Source of the DNA: Salipiger abyssi
GTDB taxonomy: Bacteria > Pseudomonadota > Alphaproteobacteria > Rhodobacterales > Rhodobacteraceae
DNA: 64,000 nucleotides
Assembly (NCBI RefSeq): GCF_017311415.1
Contig: NZ_JAEKIS010000006.1
Coordinates: 226,467 to 290,466, forward strand
Direction of reading: 5' to 3'
In this document: positions 45,260-54,485 of the stretch, piece by piece
Numbering within the stretch: position 1 is the first letter of the stretch
Layout: each line of letters opens with the position of its first letter
Position numbers and translations under genes: made by a program
The notes under the pieces: model-generated
Told to the model about the DNA's origin: nothing
What the model saw: only the letters and a program-made list of their open reading frames with translations
Database searches by the model: none

Positions 45260-47218
45260 ATGCTGCGTGCGTTCTTTCTCGCCTTCGCGCTTGTTCTCTG
45301 TCTCTGCCTCCCCGGCGCCCGGGTAGAGGCGCAGACACAGGATCTCCAGTCGATCCTCCAGACCCACGCGGACGAGGTCGCGAGCCCCGGACGGCGCAGC
45401 GTCGGCACGGTGATCGACGCGCTTGTCGCCTCCGGCCTGCCCGCGGTGCCGCAGTTTCTCGAACGCTGGGCCGACCGCAGCGTCTATCAGCGCGAAAGCG
45501 ACGGGCTGTTCTACTATGCCAAGGAGAACGGCGACACTTATTCGCTTACCGACATCTCCACCGGCGCCGACGCGGGCACCGCGCCAAGCGCCGAGATGAC
45601 CGAGATCCGCCCCAATGGCGGCGTCCGCCGGGTCATCGCCACCGCGCTGGTGCAGTTCCAGCTCTCCGATCCCGATATCGCCCGGCGCCGCGACGCGCTC
45701 GACGCGATCTCCCGCAGCCCCGAGGCCGATCAGCTCGAACCGCTGCGCGCCTCCATCGAGGGCGAGACCGATGACGATCTGCGCGCCCGCAAGGAACGCC
45801 TCGCCGGCATGCTCGCCGCCCGCTACGGCGACACGCCCGAAGAGCGCATCGCCGCCATCGAGGCGCTTTCCGGCGCGCTTTCGGTCGATGTGCGCGCGGT
45901 GCTGAACCAGATCCTCTCCTCCGACACCGCCGTTGCCGCCGCCCTGCCCGAGGGCGCCAATATCGCCCGCACACTCACGCCGGGTGAGGATCTCACCGAG
46001 GCCGAGGCCTATGCCCAGCTCGTCGCGGCGGATCTCGCCCCCGCCATCCAGAGCCGCGACCAGATCAAGGCGGCGCTCACCGCGAACATCGCCGACGGCC
46101 GTGTCGGCGGCGTGCCCATCGGCGCGCTCAACACCGAAGACGGCCGCGCCCGCGCCTATGCGGCGCTGGCCGGGGCCGGCACCGTGCCGCCGCTGGTCAC
46201 CGAAGAGGACCGCAACGCCGCCCTCGCCGCGCATGTGTTCTACGAGGAATACGAAGAGCCCGACGCCGCGATCACCGATGCCGCCCGCGAAGCGCTGGAC
46301 GAGGTCGAGACCCGCGTCGCGATGAACCAGGCGCTGGATCTCGGGCTCGATGCGCTGTCGCTGGCCTCGATCTATTTCCTCGCCGCCATCGGGCTGGCCA
46401 TCACCTTCGGCGTGATGGGGGTGATCAACATGGCGCATGGCGAGTTCATCATGATGGGCGCTTATACCGGCTATGTGGTGCAGCAGATCATCCCCGATTA
46501 CACGGTGAGCATCATCGTCGCCCTGCCGCTGGCCTTTGCCGTTACCTTCGGCGCCGGCGTGGCTATGGAGCGGCTGGTGATCCGCTGGCTCTATCACCGC
46601 CCGCTCGAGACGCTGCTCGCCACCTTCGGCATCTCCATCGCGCTGCAACAGCTCGCCAAGAACATCTTCGGCACGCAGGCGCGCCCGCTGACCTCGCCCT
46701 CCTGGCTGGATGGCGCCTGGGTGCTGAACGACGTGGTGAGCATCGCCAATATTCGTATCGCGATCTTCGTGCTGGCGCTGATCTTCCTCGGGCTGATCCT
46801 CTTCGTGCTGAACAAGACCCGGCTCGGACTGGAGGTCCGCGCGGTGACGCAGAACCCCGGCATGGCGGCTTCGATGGGCATCAACCCCGACAAGATCAAC
46901 ATGCTGACCTTCGGCCTCGGCTCCGGCATCGCCGGCATCGCGGGCGTCGCTATCGGGCTTTACGCCAAGGTCACCTCCGAGATGGGCGCCGATTACATCG
47001 TGCAGAGCTTCATGACCGTGGTCGTGGGCGGCGTCGGCAATGTCTGGGGCACGCTCGCGGGCGCCGGGCTGATCGGCATCCTCCAGAAGGGAATCGAGTT
47101 CCTCAACCCGTCCAACACGCTGGCGGCGCAGACCTATATGATCCTCTTCATCATCCTCTTCATCCAGGTCCGCCCCAAGGGCATCGTCGCCCTAAAGGGC
47201 CGCGCAGCAGGAGACTGA
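45260..47218 (+). CDS. urtB: Urea ABC transporter permease UrtB
   Basis: A 652-residue permease. A signal-like N-terminus and a roughly 330-residue extracytoplasmic domain are followed from about residue 354 by the LivH-type transmembrane part (AAIGLAITFGVMGVINMAHG; MTVVVGGVGNVWGTLAGAGL). The long N-terminal domain is typical of UrtB in this group. The EAA-like loop and repeated GLGSGIAGIAGVAIG segment are present. Confidence 0.92.
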   Translation: MLRAFFLAFALVLCLCLPGARVEAQTQDLQSILQTHADEVASPGRRSVGTVIDALVASGLPAVPQFLERWADRSVYQRESDGLFYYAKENGDTYSLTDISTGADAGTAPSAEMTEIRPNGGVRRVIATALVQFQLSDPDIARRRDALDAISRSPEADQLEPLRASIEGETDDDLRARKERLAGMLAARYGDTPEERIAAIEALSGALSVDVRAVLNQILSSDTAVAAALPEGANIARTLTPGEDLTEAEAYAQLVAADLAPAIQSRDQIKAALTANIADGRVGGVPIGALNTEDGRARAYAALAGAGTVPPLVTEEDRNAALAAHVFYEEYEEPDAAITDAAREALDEVETRVAMNQALDLGLDALSLASIYFLAAIGLAITFGVMGVINMAHGEFIMMGAYTGYVVQQIIPDYTVSIIVALPLAFAVTFGAGVAMERLVIRWLYHRPLETLLATFGISIALQQLAKNIFGTQARPLTSPSWLDGAWVLNDVVSIANIRIAIFVLALIFLGLILFVLNKTRLGLEVRAVTQNPGMAASMGINPDKINMLTFGLGSGIAGIAGVAIGLYAKVTSEMGADYIVQSFMTVVVGGVGNVWGTLAGAGLIGILQKGIEFLNPSNTLAAQTYMILFIILFIQVRPKGIVALKGRAAGD

Positions 47219-47278
47219 GCATGAGCGCCCTTTTCTCCATCCTCACGCCCGGCCCCGCCCTCCGGCCTGCCTCCGGCG

Positions 47279-47343
47279 GGGATATTTCCGGCCAATGGAA
47301 ATCCAGAGCACAGCCCCTGTCTTCCATTGGCTCCAAATATCCC
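47279..47343. repeat. Long imperfect stem-loop between urtB and urtC
   Basis: GGGATATTT-CCGG-CCAATGGAA (47279-47300) pairs with TTCCATTGG-CTCC-AAATATCCC (47322-47343), giving two 9-bp helices around a small internal loop. It lies in the 193-base gap between urtB and urtC and may be a mobile-repeat hairpin or an attenuator that lowers expression of urtCDE. Confidence 0.6.
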
Positions 47344-47411
47344 GGGGGGACGCGAGCCCCGGCTCGCGGAGGGGGCAGCGCCCCCGCCCTTGCAGAAGGA
47401 CAGCTGCCGTC

Positions 47412-48653
47412 ATGACCCGACAGACCTTTCTTACGCAGAATCGCTCGATCTTCTGGTTCCTGCTGGCACTCGCCGTCTTCGTGCTGATCGTCACCGTGCT
47501 GTCGGAAGCGACGGGCAACGGCATGATCTCCACCAGCTTCGTCAAGACGCTGGGCAAGACGCTCTGCCTGATGCTGGTCGCGATCGCCATGGATGTGGTC
47601 TGGGGCTATACCGGCATCCTCAGCCTCGGCCACATGGCGTTTTTCGGGCTCGGCGGCTACATGATCGGCATGTGGCTGATGTATGCCCGGACCGAGATCA
47701 TCGTCGCCGAAAGCCTCCGCGCCGCCGCCATCCCCCCGACCCCGGAGGAGATCCACGACGCCATCGGCACGCAGATCTTCGGCGTGGTGGGCAGCTCGGA
47801 TTTCCCGCTGATCTGGGCCTTCGCCTCCAGCTTCTGGGCGCAGCTCGCGCTGGTGGTGCTGGTGCCGGGTGTGCTGGCGCTGGTCTTCGGCTGGCTCGCC
47901 TTCCGCTCGCGCGTCACCGGCGTCTACCTGTCGATCCTGACCCAGGCGATGACCCTGGCGCTGTCGCTCTATCTCTTCCAGAACGACAGCGGGCTGCGCG
48001 GCAATAACGGGCTTTCCGGGCTGCAAAACCTGCCCGGGCTCGACGCGGTGCCGCAATCGCAAGTCTCCATCGCCTTCTTCTGGGCCTCGGCGGTGGCGCT
48101 GGGGCTGGGCTATGTGCTCTTTGCCTGGGTGGTGTCGGGCAAGATGGGCTCGGTGATCCGGGGCATCCGCGACAATGAGAGCCGGGTGCGGTTTCTCGGC
48201 TACCATGTGGAGAGCTACAAGCTCTTCGTCTTCACCCTGACCGGCATTGTCGCGGGCATCGCGGGGGCGCTTTATTACCCGCAGGCGGGCATCATCAACC
48301 CCAACGAGATCGCGCCCATCGCCTCGATCTATCTCGCGGTCTGGGTTGCCATCGGCGGGCGTGGGCGGCTTTACGGCGCGGCGCTCGGCGCGGCCTTCGT
48401 GTCGCTGCTGTCGAGCTGGTTCACCGGCGGCGGCGTGCCGTCTATCCCGCTGGGCTTCTACACGATCCAGTGGACCGACTGGTGGCTGGTGCTGCTGGGG
48501 GTGAGCTTTGTCGCGGTCACGCTGCTGGCGCCCAAGGGCATCGGCGGGCTCTTCGACCTGATCACCGCGCGCCACGCGGTGCCCGAGCGGGTCGGCGATT
48601 TCGGCCCCGACAAGGGCGCGCGGCGCACGGTCGAAGGCGAGGAGGAACGGTAA
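47412..48653 (+). CDS. urtC: Urea ABC transporter permease UrtC
   Basis: A 413-residue LivM-type permease with about ten transmembrane helices. Family sequence includes VVWGYTGILSLGHMAFFGLG, GLRGNNGLSGLQ and the conserved RGIRDNESRVRFLGYHVESY. I chose the ATG at 47412 because the protein then begins MTRQTFLTQNRSIFWF, as in homologues. The stop and the urtD start share one base (TAATG). Confidence 0.92.
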   Translation: MTRQTFLTQNRSIFWFLLALAVFVLIVTVLSEATGNGMISTSFVKTLGKTLCLMLVAIAMDVVWGYTGILSLGHMAFFGLGGYMIGMWLMYARTEIIVAESLRAAAIPPTPEEIHDAIGTQIFGVVGSSDFPLIWAFASSFWAQLALVVLVPGVLALVFGWLAFRSRVTGVYLSILTQAMTLALSLYLFQNDSGLRGNNGLSGLQNLPGLDAVPQSQVSIAFFWASAVALGLGYVLFAWVVSGKMGSVIRGIRDNESRVRFLGYHVESYKLFVFTLTGIVAGIAGALYYPQAGIINPNEIAPIASIYLAVWVAIGGRGRLYGAALGAAFVSLLSSWFTGGGVPSIPLGFYTIQWTDWWLVLLGVSFVAVTLLAPKGIGGLFDLITARHAVPERVGDFGPDKGARRTVEGEEER

Positions 48654-49393
48654 TGGCCACGCTTCTGGAAATGTCCGGCGTCTCGGTGAGCTTCGACGGG
48701 TTCAAGGCGATCAACAATCTGAGCTTTCAGATCGGCGAGCCGGAACTGCGCGCCATCATCGGCCCGAACGGCGCCGGCAAGACCACCTTCATGGACATCA
48801 TCACCGGCAAGACCCGGCCCGACGAGGGCAAGGTGATCTATGGCGAGAAATCCATCTCGCTGCTGAAGATGAGCGAGAGCCAGATCGCCATGGCCGGCGT
48901 CGGGCGCAAGTTCCAGAAACCCACGGTGTTCGAGGCGCAGACGGTGCGGGAAAACCTCGCCATGGCGCTGAAGAACAAGCGCGGGCCCTTCGACGTGCTG
49001 CTCTATCGCAAGACGACGCGCGGCGCGGAGCGGATCGGGGAGCTGGCCGAGACCATCGGCCTCACCGAGCAGCTGCCGCGCGTGGCCGGCGAACTGAGCC
49101 ACGGGCAGAAACAGTGGCTCGAGATCGGCATGCTGCTGGCGCAGGATCCGCGCCTCTTGCTGGTCGACGAGCCCGCCGCCGGCATGACCCCCGCGGAGCG
49201 CGAGCACACCACCGACCTGCTGAAACGCGCGGCACGGAAACATGCGGTTGTCGTGGTCGAGCACGATATGGAGTTCATCCGCCGGCTCGACTGCCGGGTG
49301 ACGGTGCTCTGCGAGGGCTCGGTGCTGGCCGAGGGCTCGCTCGATCATGTGACCTCGGACCCGCAGGTCATCGAAGTCTATCTGGGGCGCTGA
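48653..49393 (+). CDS. urtD: Urea ABC transporter ATP-binding protein UrtD
   Basis: A 246-residue ABC ATPase. Walker A is GPNGAGKTT, the signature is ELSHGQKQ (the SHG variant usual for UrtD), Walker B is RLLLVDEPAAG and the switch histidine is in VVEHDMEF. Translation is probably coupled to urtC through the TAATG overlap. Confidence 0.94.
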   Translation: MATLLEMSGVSVSFDGFKAINNLSFQIGEPELRAIIGPNGAGKTTFMDIITGKTRPDEGKVIYGEKSISLLKMSESQIAMAGVGRKFQKPTVFEAQTVRENLAMALKNKRGPFDVLLYRKTTRGAERIGELAETIGLTEQLPRVAGELSHGQKQWLEIGMLLAQDPRLLLVDEPAAGMTPAEREHTTDLLKRAARKHAVVVVEHDMEFIRRLDCRVTVLCEGSVLAEGSLDHVTSDPQVIEVYLGR

Positions 49394-49406
49394 TCGTGGG
49401 GCGCGC

Positions 49407-49451
49407 CAAATCTTTTCGAAAAGATTTGCAAATTCCTTCGAAGGAATTTGC
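49407..49451. repeat. Two adjacent perfect palindromes between urtD and urtE
   Basis: A 22-base palindrome (49407-49428, core AAATCTTTTCGAAAAGATTT) abuts and shares one base with a 24-base palindrome (49428-49451, core AAATTCCTTCGAAGGAATTT). Both are perfect. They fill most of the 73-base gap and end 16 bases before the urtE start, so they may affect transcription or mRNA stability of urtE. Confidence 0.7.
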
Positions 49452-49466
49452 ATCCGGAGGCATGCC

Positions 49467-50162
49467 ATGCTGAGCGTCGACAACCTCACCCTGCATTACG
49501 GCCAGAGCCAGATCCTACACGGCATCTCGCTCTCTGCCGAGCCCGGCAAGGTCACCGCCGTGACCGGCACCAACGGTGTCGGCAAGACCTCGCTGCTGAA
49601 GGCCATCGCCGGGCGCCACCCCTATTCCGGCGGCACCATCACGCTCGACGGCACGCCGCTGAACCATCTCAACGCCTTTCAGGCGGGCCGCGCCGGCATC
49701 GCCTATGTGCCGCAGGGGCGCGAGGTGTTTCCGCTGATGACCGTGCAGGAGAACCTCGAAACCGGTTTCGCCTGCCTGCCGAAATCCGAGCACAAGATGC
49801 CCGAGCATATTTTCGATCTCTTCCCGATCCTCAAGGATTTCCTGCACCGGCGCGGCGGCGATCTCTCCGGCGGGCAACAGCAGCAGCTTGCCATCGCAAG
49901 GGCGCTGATCACCAAACCCCGCGTGCTGCTGCTCGACGAGCCGACCGAGGGTATCCAGCCCAATATCATCCAGCAGATCGGGCGGGTGATCTCGCAGCTG
50001 CGCGACGAGGGCGGCATGGCGATTGTGCTGGTGGAGCAGTATTTCGATTTCATGTGGGGGCTCGCCGACAGTTTCGTCGCCGTGCAGCGCGGCGCGGTGT
50101 CGCTGGCCGGCAAGGCAGGCGAGATCGACCGCGAGGCACTGCTGGCCAAGGTTTCTATCTGA
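49467..50162 (+). CDS. urtE: Urea ABC transporter ATP-binding protein UrtE
   Basis: A 231-residue LivF-type ABC ATPase. Walker A is GTNGVGKTS, the signature is LSGGQQQQLAIARAL, Walker B is VLLLDEPTEGIQPN and the switch region is VLVEQYFDF. A CATCCGGAGG site precedes the start, after the double palindrome. It completes the urtABCDE set. Confidence 0.94.
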   Translation: MLSVDNLTLHYGQSQILHGISLSAEPGKVTAVTGTNGVGKTSLLKAIAGRHPYSGGTITLDGTPLNHLNAFQAGRAGIAYVPQGREVFPLMTVQENLETGFACLPKSEHKMPEHIFDLFPILKDFLHRRGGDLSGGQQQQLAIARALITKPRVLLLDEPTEGIQPNIIQQIGRVISQLRDEGGMAIVLVEQYFDFMWGLADSFVAVQRGAVSLAGKAGEIDREALLAKVSI

Positions 50163-50447
50163 CCAAGCCCCCGGAAATGCCCGCGAAATTTCTGCACTGC
50201 GGCGGATTTTCCGCTTGCTCAAAACGCTTTGAGCGCCAATTCTCCCGCTCGGGAGATTTGTTTGCATGCTGCCAAAGGCAGAGATCCGCGACCGCACCGT
50301 AAATCCCGCGCCGCAAGGCGCGGGGCCGGTTGACGAAAGCGTTCGCGACGCTCGGCGCTCCCTCTCTCCAAGGCTTTTTCCGTCCCGCCCCGACCTCGGG
50401 CGCGGGGCGATTTCCGTGTTTCCGACATCCAGTGACAGGAGGACCTC
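50163..50447. other. Intergenic region between urtE and the sugar ABC transporter
   Basis: 285 bases. Near 50230-50260 lies the dyad CTCCCGCTCGGGAG, followed by ATTTGTTTG, a possible terminator for urtABCDE. The rest carries the promoter of the following operon. A GGAGG site precedes the next start codon. Confidence 0.45.
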
Positions 50448-51797
50448 ATGAAAACGATTCGCACGCCGCTGATGGCCAGCGCCGCCATGGCGCTGGCGCT
50501 GAGCGCCGGGGCCGCAGGGGCGGAGACCATCCGCTTCTGGACCACCGAGGAGCAGCCCGAACGGCTGGCCCGGCAGGAGGCGATGGCCGCCGCCTTTTCC
50601 GAGGCCTCCGGCCATGAGGTCGAGGTGATCCCCGTCACCGAAAGCGATCTCGGCACCCGCGCCACCGCCGCTTATGCGGCGGGCGACCTGCCCGACGTGA
50701 TCTATCATCCGCTCTCCTATGCCCTGCCCTGGGCCGAGGCCGGCATTCTCGACCCCGACGCCGCCTCCGATGTGATCGAGGATCTGGGCGCCGACACGTT
50801 CGCGCCGGGCGCGCTGAACATGGCCTCCTTCGATGGCGGCTATGCCTCGGTGCCCGCCGATGGCTGGACGCAGATGATCGTCTACCGCGCCGATCTCTTC
50901 GAGGAGGCCGGGCTCGAGCCGCCGACCTCCTATGCCAATGTCGAGGCGGCGCTCGACGCGCTGCACAACCCGCCGGAGATGTACGGGTTCGTCGCCGCGA
51001 CCAAGGTGGACGAGGCCTTCATGTCCCAGGTTCTGGAACATGTCTTCCTCGCCAATGGCGTCTCGCCGGTGGGGCCGGACGGGTTTGCGCCGCTGGATGA
51101 GGCCAAGACCACCGAGGTGCTGGAATTCTACAAGACCATCGCCGAGGCCTCGCCTCCGGGCGATCTCTACTGGGACCAGTCGCGCACGCTCTATTTCTCG
51201 GGCAACGCCGCGATGATCATCTGGTCGCCCTTCATCCTCGACGAGCTGGCGGGCCTGCGCGACAGCGCGCCGCCCACGATCAATGACGATCCGACCTCGC
51301 CGGAGCTCGCCTCGAAAACCGGCATCGTGACCAATTTCTCGGGGCCGTCGAACCCCGATGGCGCCGCCTGGGCTTCGGTCAACATGTTCGGCATCACCGG
51401 CGATGCCTCCACCGACGCGGCCATCGACTTCGTGAAATACTCGATGGACCAGGGCTATGTCGACACGCTGGCCATCGCGCCCGAGGGCAAGTTCCCGATC
51501 CGGCGCGGCACCGAAGACGACCCCGAAGCCTTTGTCAGCGCCTGGTCCGAGCTGCCGGTGGGCGTCGACCGCAAGGCGCCGCTGGGTGAGCTCTATCCGC
51601 AGGAGATGATCGACGAGATCGTCGCCGGGCTCGACGTGGCGCAGCGCTGGGGCGTCGCGGACGGGCAGCTCGCGCTGGCCTCCAAGATGATCAATTCCCA
51701 GGTCGTGAACCGCGTGGTGCGCGAGTTCATCGACGGGCAGATCGACGCCTCCGCCGCCGTGGCGGAGCTGAACGAGGAGCTGGGCGCGATCGACTGA
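50448..51797 (+). CDS. Carbohydrate/compatible-solute ABC transporter binding protein
   Basis: A 449-residue family-1 solute-binding protein with signal peptide MKTIRTPLMASAAMALALSA to about residue 26. Mature sequence ETIRFWTTEEQPERLARQEA and DVIYHPLSYALPWAEAGILD fit the sugar-binding group; the hinge-region tryptophan motif is near MIIWSPFILDELAG. It is the first of five same-strand genes forming a sugar transporter with a glycosidase. The ligand cannot be fixed; a glycosylglycerate or glucosylglycerol is plausible from the neighbouring hydrolase. Confidence 0.85.
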   Translation: MKTIRTPLMASAAMALALSAGAAGAETIRFWTTEEQPERLARQEAMAAAFSEASGHEVEVIPVTESDLGTRATAAYAAGDLPDVIYHPLSYALPWAEAGILDPDAASDVIEDLGADTFAPGALNMASFDGGYASVPADGWTQMIVYRADLFEEAGLEPPTSYANVEAALDALHNPPEMYGFVAATKVDEAFMSQVLEHVFLANGVSPVGPDGFAPLDEAKTTEVLEFYKTIAEASPPGDLYWDQSRTLYFSGNAAMIIWSPFILDELAGLRDSAPPTINDDPTSPELASKTGIVTNFSGPSNPDGAAWASVNMFGITGDASTDAAIDFVKYSMDQGYVDTLAIAPEGKFPIRRGTEDDPEAFVSAWSELPVGVDRKAPLGELYPQEMIDEIVAGLDVAQRWGVADGQLALASKMINSQVVNRVVREFIDGQIDASAAVAELNEELGAID

Positions 51798-51822
51798 TCG
51801 CCCTGCCCCGGGGCTTCCGCGC

Positions 51823-51850
51823 GGAGGTCCCGGGGCAAGCCCGGGACGGG
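51823..51850. repeat. Variant of the CCCGCCCCGG-type dyad repeat
   Basis: A GC-rich dyad (core GGTCCCGGGGCAAGCCCGGG) in the 61-base gap between the binding-protein and first permease genes. It resembles the repeats at 6341 and 56837 and could partly terminate transcription, keeping binding-protein levels higher than permease levels. Confidence 0.5.
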
Positions 51851-51858
51851 AGTATCTC

Positions 51859-53100
51859 ATGACCGACGCTGTGCCCCCCACCGGCACCGGCCCGCTGGCC
51901 AAACGCGAGGCGCGGCTGGCCTGGGGCCTGCTGTTTCCGACGCTGGCAGCGGTGTCGCTGGTGGTGATCCTGCCGCTGATGGCGGTGTTCTGGATCAGTT
52001 TCAAACCGGTGGGGCTCGCCAATCTGCGCCCGCCCACCCCCATCGTGCGCGAGGATATCCGAGGCGATCTGGAGGCGCCGGGCGACGCCGCCACGCTGCG
52101 CTACCGGCTGCGCAACTCCTCGCAGGACCAGCCCATTCTGGGCGTGGCGCTGAGCGATGCCTGGCCCGAGGGGCTGGAGGCCGGCGAGCTGGACCCGCGC
52201 TGCGCCATCGCGGAGGGGCGGCTTTCGTGCGATTTCGGCGACTGGGAGGGCGGCGCGCGCGAGCAGATCCGCATTCCAGTGACCGCGACGGAGGCCTATT
52301 TCGCCGGTCCCGGCGCCACGGCGAGCGACCCGGCTCTGACCGGTCAGGCGCAGAACGTGCTGACGAGCTTCGAGTTCACGCTGGAGAATTTCGCGCAGGT
52401 CTTTGACGGCTCGGAATTCTGGGCGGTGCTGGGGGTGACGCTGTTCTACACAATCTTTGGCACGCTGGGCGCGCTGATCATGGGGCTTTTCGCCGCCATG
52501 CTGCTCAACAAGAGCTTCAAGGGACAGGGCATCCTGCGCGGGCTCTATCTCTTTCCCTATGTGGCCCCGGTGATCGCCGTGGCCTTTGCCTGGATCCTGC
52601 TTTTCGATCCGTTCTCGGGCTCGGCCAATGCGCTGCTGATCCAGATGGGCGTGAGCGAGGGCGCGATCAATTTCTTCGGCGAGCGGCCGCTGGCGCTGAT
52701 CATGGTGACGCTGTTCGAGATCTGGCGCTATTTCCCGCTGTCGTTCCTGTTCATCCTCGCCCGCATGCAGAGCATCGACCACGACATGTACGAGGCCGCC
52801 GATATGGACGGCGCCTCGCCCTTCCAGAAATTCTGGTATCTGTCGCTGCCGCAGCTTCTGGGGATCCTGTCGGTGCTGTTCCTGCTGCGCTTTATCTGGA
52901 CCTTCAACAAGTTCGACGACATCTTCCTGCTGACGGGCGGCAATGCCGGCACGCGGGTTCTGACGGTCAATGTCTACGAGCAGGCCTTTGCGCTGTCGAA
53001 TATCGGTGCGGGGGCCGCGGTGGCGGTGGTGATCTTTGCCTGCCTGCTGCTCTTCTCGCTGTTCTTCTTCAAGGTCATGAGCCGGGAGGAAGGGCTGTGA
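51859..53100 (+). CDS. ABC transporter permease (sugar type, with extra periplasmic domain)
   Basis: A 413-residue MalF-like permease. After transmembrane helix 1 (LLFPTLAAVSLVVILPLMAV) there is a periplasmic domain of about 110 residues containing LRYRLRNSSQDQPILGVALS and two cysteines (RCAIAEGRLSCDF). The main transmembrane part then starts near residue 190. The EAA loop reads MYEAADMDGASPFQKFWYLS. The periplasmic insert probably contacts the binding protein. It pairs with the next permease. Confidence 0.88.
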   Translation: MTDAVPPTGTGPLAKREARLAWGLLFPTLAAVSLVVILPLMAVFWISFKPVGLANLRPPTPIVREDIRGDLEAPGDAATLRYRLRNSSQDQPILGVALSDAWPEGLEAGELDPRCAIAEGRLSCDFGDWEGGAREQIRIPVTATEAYFAGPGATASDPALTGQAQNVLTSFEFTLENFAQVFDGSEFWAVLGVTLFYTIFGTLGALIMGLFAAMLLNKSFKGQGILRGLYLFPYVAPVIAVAFAWILLFDPFSGSANALLIQMGVSEGAINFFGERPLALIMVTLFEIWRYFPLSFLFILARMQSIDHDMYEAADMDGASPFQKFWYLSLPQLLGILSVLFLLRFIWTFNKFDDIFLLTGGNAGTRVLTVNVYEQAFALSNIGAGAAVAVVIFACLLLFSLFFFKVMSREEGL

Positions 53101-53185
53101 GGGCGCGCGTTACACCCTGCGGAACGCCCGGCCACGCGGTCGGATTTTTGCGTATTTGGAAAGAGAAGACGATGCGGAGGGCGGC

Positions 53186-54391
53186 ATGAAGACCCTGAGA
53201 CACGGCTATGTGACGGCGCCGGTGCTGGGGGCGCTGTGGTGTTTCGTCATCGCGGTGACCGTGGCGGTGGCGATGAGCTTTGCCACCGGCGCGCCGTTCC
53301 GGCCCTCGCCGATCCTGTCGCTGATCTGGGGGGCGGGCATCGGGTTTGCGGCGCTCTTCGGGGTCGTGGCGCTCTGGGGCGCGGCGCTGGCGGTTGCAGC
53401 ACTGGGGATCGTGGGCATCGGCCCGATGGCTTCCGGAGACGGCACCAGCCTCGTGGCGCTGGCGGTGGGCCATGGCGCCTTGGCGCTCTTCACCGCTCTG
53501 GGGGCGCGCAAGATCCTCGAGGAATGCCGGATCGGCGCGCTCACCCGGCACGAGTTCGAGGAGGCGGTGATCCGGTTCCTGACGGGTTTTGGCTATATCT
53601 TCTTCACCGCCATCGTGCTCATCCCCTTCTATGTGATGGTGATGACCAGCCTGAAGAACCAGGCGGAGCTGATGGCAAACCCGCTGGATTTCTCCATCGA
53701 CCTCACTCAGGGCTGGGGGCTCCTGCGCAGCTATGGCGAGCTGATGACCGAGTACGGCTTCGGCTCCTATCTCTGGACCAGCTTCTATGTCTCGGTGCTG
53801 ACCGTGCTGATCACGCTGGCCTTCGCCATTCCCGGCGCCTATGCCGTGGCGCGGCTGCGCTTTCGCGGACAGGCGCTGTTTTCGCGCTCGATCCTGCTCA
53901 TCTACATGGTGCCGATGATCGTGCTGGCGCTGCCGATCTATATCGCCTTTTCGATGACGGGGCTGCGCAACACCATCTTCGGCATCGTGATCATCTACCC
54001 GGTGACGACGATCCCGGTGGCGCTCTACATGCTTCAGGGCTATTTCCGCGGGCTGCCGGCAGAGATCGAGGAGGCCGGGCTGATGGACGGTCTGAGCCGC
54101 CTCAAGGTGATCTGGAAGATCACCCTGCCGCTGTCGCTGCCGGCGCTGGCCTCGGTCTCGCTCTACGTCTTCATGATCGCCTGGAACGAGTTCCTGCTGG
54201 CCTTCATGCTGCTTGACGATCCGTCGAAATTCACCCTGACGCGGGGGATCGCCTCGCTCAACTCCTCCGAGGTGCCGCGCCAGCATCTCATGGCCGGCGC
54301 CGTCATCGCCACGGTGCCGATCATGGTGCTGTTCCTGGGGCTGGAGCGCTTCATGACCAAGGGGCTGACGGCGGGGAGCGTCAAGGGGTGA
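53186..54391 (+). CDS. ABC transporter permease (MalG-like)
   Basis: A 401-residue permease. An unusual N-terminal segment of about 130 residues with three or four hydrophobic helices (LGALWCFVIAVTVAVAMSFA and following) precedes the standard MalG-type part that begins around FLTGFGYIFFTAIVLIPFYV. The EAA loop is IEEAGLMDGLSRLKVIWKIT. ATG at 53186 follows a GGAGGGCGGC site. It forms the membrane channel with the product of 51859-53100. Confidence 0.88.
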   Translation: MKTLRHGYVTAPVLGALWCFVIAVTVAVAMSFATGAPFRPSPILSLIWGAGIGFAALFGVVALWGAALAVAALGIVGIGPMASGDGTSLVALAVGHGALALFTALGARKILEECRIGALTRHEFEEAVIRFLTGFGYIFFTAIVLIPFYVMVMTSLKNQAELMANPLDFSIDLTQGWGLLRSYGELMTEYGFGSYLWTSFYVSVLTVLITLAFAIPGAYAVARLRFRGQALFSRSILLIYMVPMIVLALPIYIAFSMTGLRNTIFGIVIIYPVTTIPVALYMLQGYFRGLPAEIEEAGLMDGLSRLKVIWKITLPLSLPALASVSLYVFMIAWNEFLLAFMLLDDPSKFTLTRGIASLNSSEVPRQHLMAGAVIATVPIMVLFLGLERFMTKGLTAGSVKG

Positions 54392-54485
54392 GACATGGTT
54401 TTGCATCGCAAAATGAAAGACGCCGGGGGCGTATTTCAAATGTCGAACGCGCCGGGCAGCCGCACGGCGCCGGGAGGAGCGCGCC

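Noticed and set aside
47221..47415. A 64-residue open frame in the urtB-urtC gap
   Set aside because: It runs through a hairpin repeat, has repeat-like composition and no homology I recognise; it overlaps the urtC start in another frame.
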